The notes beneath the pieces were generated by a model. That model was not told the DNA's origin and made no database searches. It saw only the letters and a list, made by a program, of their open reading frames with translations. The translations under genes were made by a program, and so were the position numbers. Of a DNA stretch of 64,000 bases, positions 63,524 to 64,000 are shown in pieces. Source of the DNA: Magnimaribacter mokuoloeensis. GTDB taxonomy: Bacteria; Pseudomonadota; Gammaproteobacteria; Magnimaribacterales; Magnimaribacteraceae. Position 1 is the first letter of the stretch. Every line of letters starts with the position of its first letter. Location: contig CP151794.1 of the NCBI GenBank assembly GCA_041860225.1, positions 372,001-436,000 on the forward strand, given 5' to 3'.

Positions 63524-64000
63524 AGTTTAAAAGGAATTTTCCTCTTGCAGAGATATGTACTTTAAATATTAAAGAAATAGCTTCATATTATTGCGAAATA
63601 TCAGATTTTGAAGATATAGAAGAGATTCGTTCTTTTATTTCTCGTAAAAATATTCCTTTTTTATTATTGGGTGAGGGTACCAATATTGTTCCTACCGATA
63701 CCTTCAATGGCCTTGTAATTCAAAATCAAATCAAAGGAATTGAATTACTGGATAGTTTCACCATTAAGGTCTCAAGCGGGGAAAATTGGCACGATTTTGT
63801 GGAATGGACGGTAAAAAATAAAAAGTATGGTTTAGAGAACTTGGCATTAATACCCGGTACAGTAGGTGCAGGTCCTATCCAAAATATCGGTGCTTATGGT
63901 TCTGAAATTGGTACTTACATAAAAGAAGTAACTTTCTATGATTTTCATAAGGATAAAGTAGGAACTTTCAGTCAAAAAGATTGTAATTTTAGTTATCGCT
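63520..64000 (+). CDS. murB: UDP-N-acetylenolpyruvoylglucosamine reductase (3' end cut by window)
   Basis: About 160 residues are visible. LLLGEGTNIVPTDTF is the FAD-binding loop and GLENLALIPGTVGAGPIQNIGAYG is the diagnostic MurB segment. It reduces UDP-GlcNAc-enolpyruvate to UDP-MurNAc. The gene starts in the overlap with kdsB and runs off the right edge. In E. coli murB lies elsewhere, so it is an added member of this operon. Confidence 0.94.
   Translation, partial: MKFKRNFPLAEICTLNIKEIASYYCEISDFEDIEEIRSFISRKNIPFLLLGEGTNIVPTDTFNGLVIQNQIKGIELLDSFTIKVSSGENWHDFVEWTVKNKKYGLENLALIPGTVGAGPIQNIGAYGSEIGTYIKEVTFYDFHKDKVGTFSQKDCNFSYR

Noticed and set aside
1..64000. CRISPR arrays, insertion sequences, prophage or toxin-antitoxin pairs
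   Set aside because: No regularly spaced repeats, transposase motifs, phage structural genes or paired small toxin-antitoxin genes were seen.

Overview
The window is a gene-dense, clearly AT-rich stretch of bacterial chromosome. It has very short intergenic gaps, many 1-17 base gene overlaps, one tRNA gene, and no insertion sequence, prophage or CRISPR array. Several gene orders are gammaproteobacterial: ftsK-lolA-serS, and lolD-msbA-lpxK-trm112-kdsB-murB. Together with the many TonB-dependent receptors, non-heme iron dioxygenases, SDR/enoyl-CoA enzymes and esterases, this suggests a streamlined marine gammaproteobacterium of the SAR86 type. The lineage is an inference from content, not from a marker-gene tree.

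Layout. 1-3000: the end of a GNAT acetyltransferase and a large secreted zinc metalloprotease. 3014-7880: a tight operon with two amidohydrolases, a small Smr-like protein and two Fe(II)/2-oxoglutarate dioxygenases. 7877-13341: nitronate monooxygenase with a short membrane peptide gene, an MFS transporter, GDPD phosphodiesterase, alpha/beta hydrolase and acyltransferase. 13309-14115: a TorF-type porin with a textbook sigma-54 promoter, an NtrC-like enhancer and its own terminator. 14217-18133: an acyl-CoA/redox operon (SDR, SohB, AcuI-type reductase, small membrane protein, second nitronate monooxygenase). 18134-27594: enoyl-CoA hydratase-trxB, divergent from ftsK-lolA-serS, followed by an Oar-like TonB receptor. 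27636-31343: nucleoside salvage (adenosine-kinase-like PfkB, CNT transporter, thymidine kinase) with an IPNS-like oxygenase. 31384-38686: MATE pump, alkylsulfatase-like lipoprotein, enoyl-CoA hydratase, and the nadA-nadC-nadB operon. 38782-42722: tRNA-Ser(UGA), small conserved genes, two exported proteins of unknown function, and a ferritin-like gene with a Fur-like box. 42818-48967: TonB receptor, two esterase-type hydrolases and a PhyH dioxygenase. 48960-51197: heptosyltransferase I (apparent CTG start), a prolyl-hydroxylase-like oxygenase and a DsbA/FrnE protein. 51241-57898: LOG protein, 2'-5' RNA ligase, trpS, an unknown protein, MFS, dienoyl-CoA-reductase-like SDR and aldehyde dehydrogenase. 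57928-64000: an envelope operon, Lol permease-lolD-(msbA::lpxK)-trm112-kdsB-murB.

How it works together. The envelope genes form one transport and lipid A/Kdo/peptidoglycan unit. Its most striking member is a single 937-residue ORF joining the complete lipid A flippase MsbA to the complete lipid A 4'-kinase LpxK. Other regions look like scavenging modules: TonB import plus esterase plus dioxygenase, nucleoside uptake plus kinases, and amide hydrolases plus dioxygenases. The best regulatory find is the sigma-54/NtrC architecture in front of the porin. No wholly new multi-gene defence or mobile system was seen. The most novel candidates are the MsbA-LpxK fusion, the nitrogen-regulated porin, the CTG start of waaC, two very short membrane-protein genes, and the divergent pair of exported proteins at 40119-41654.
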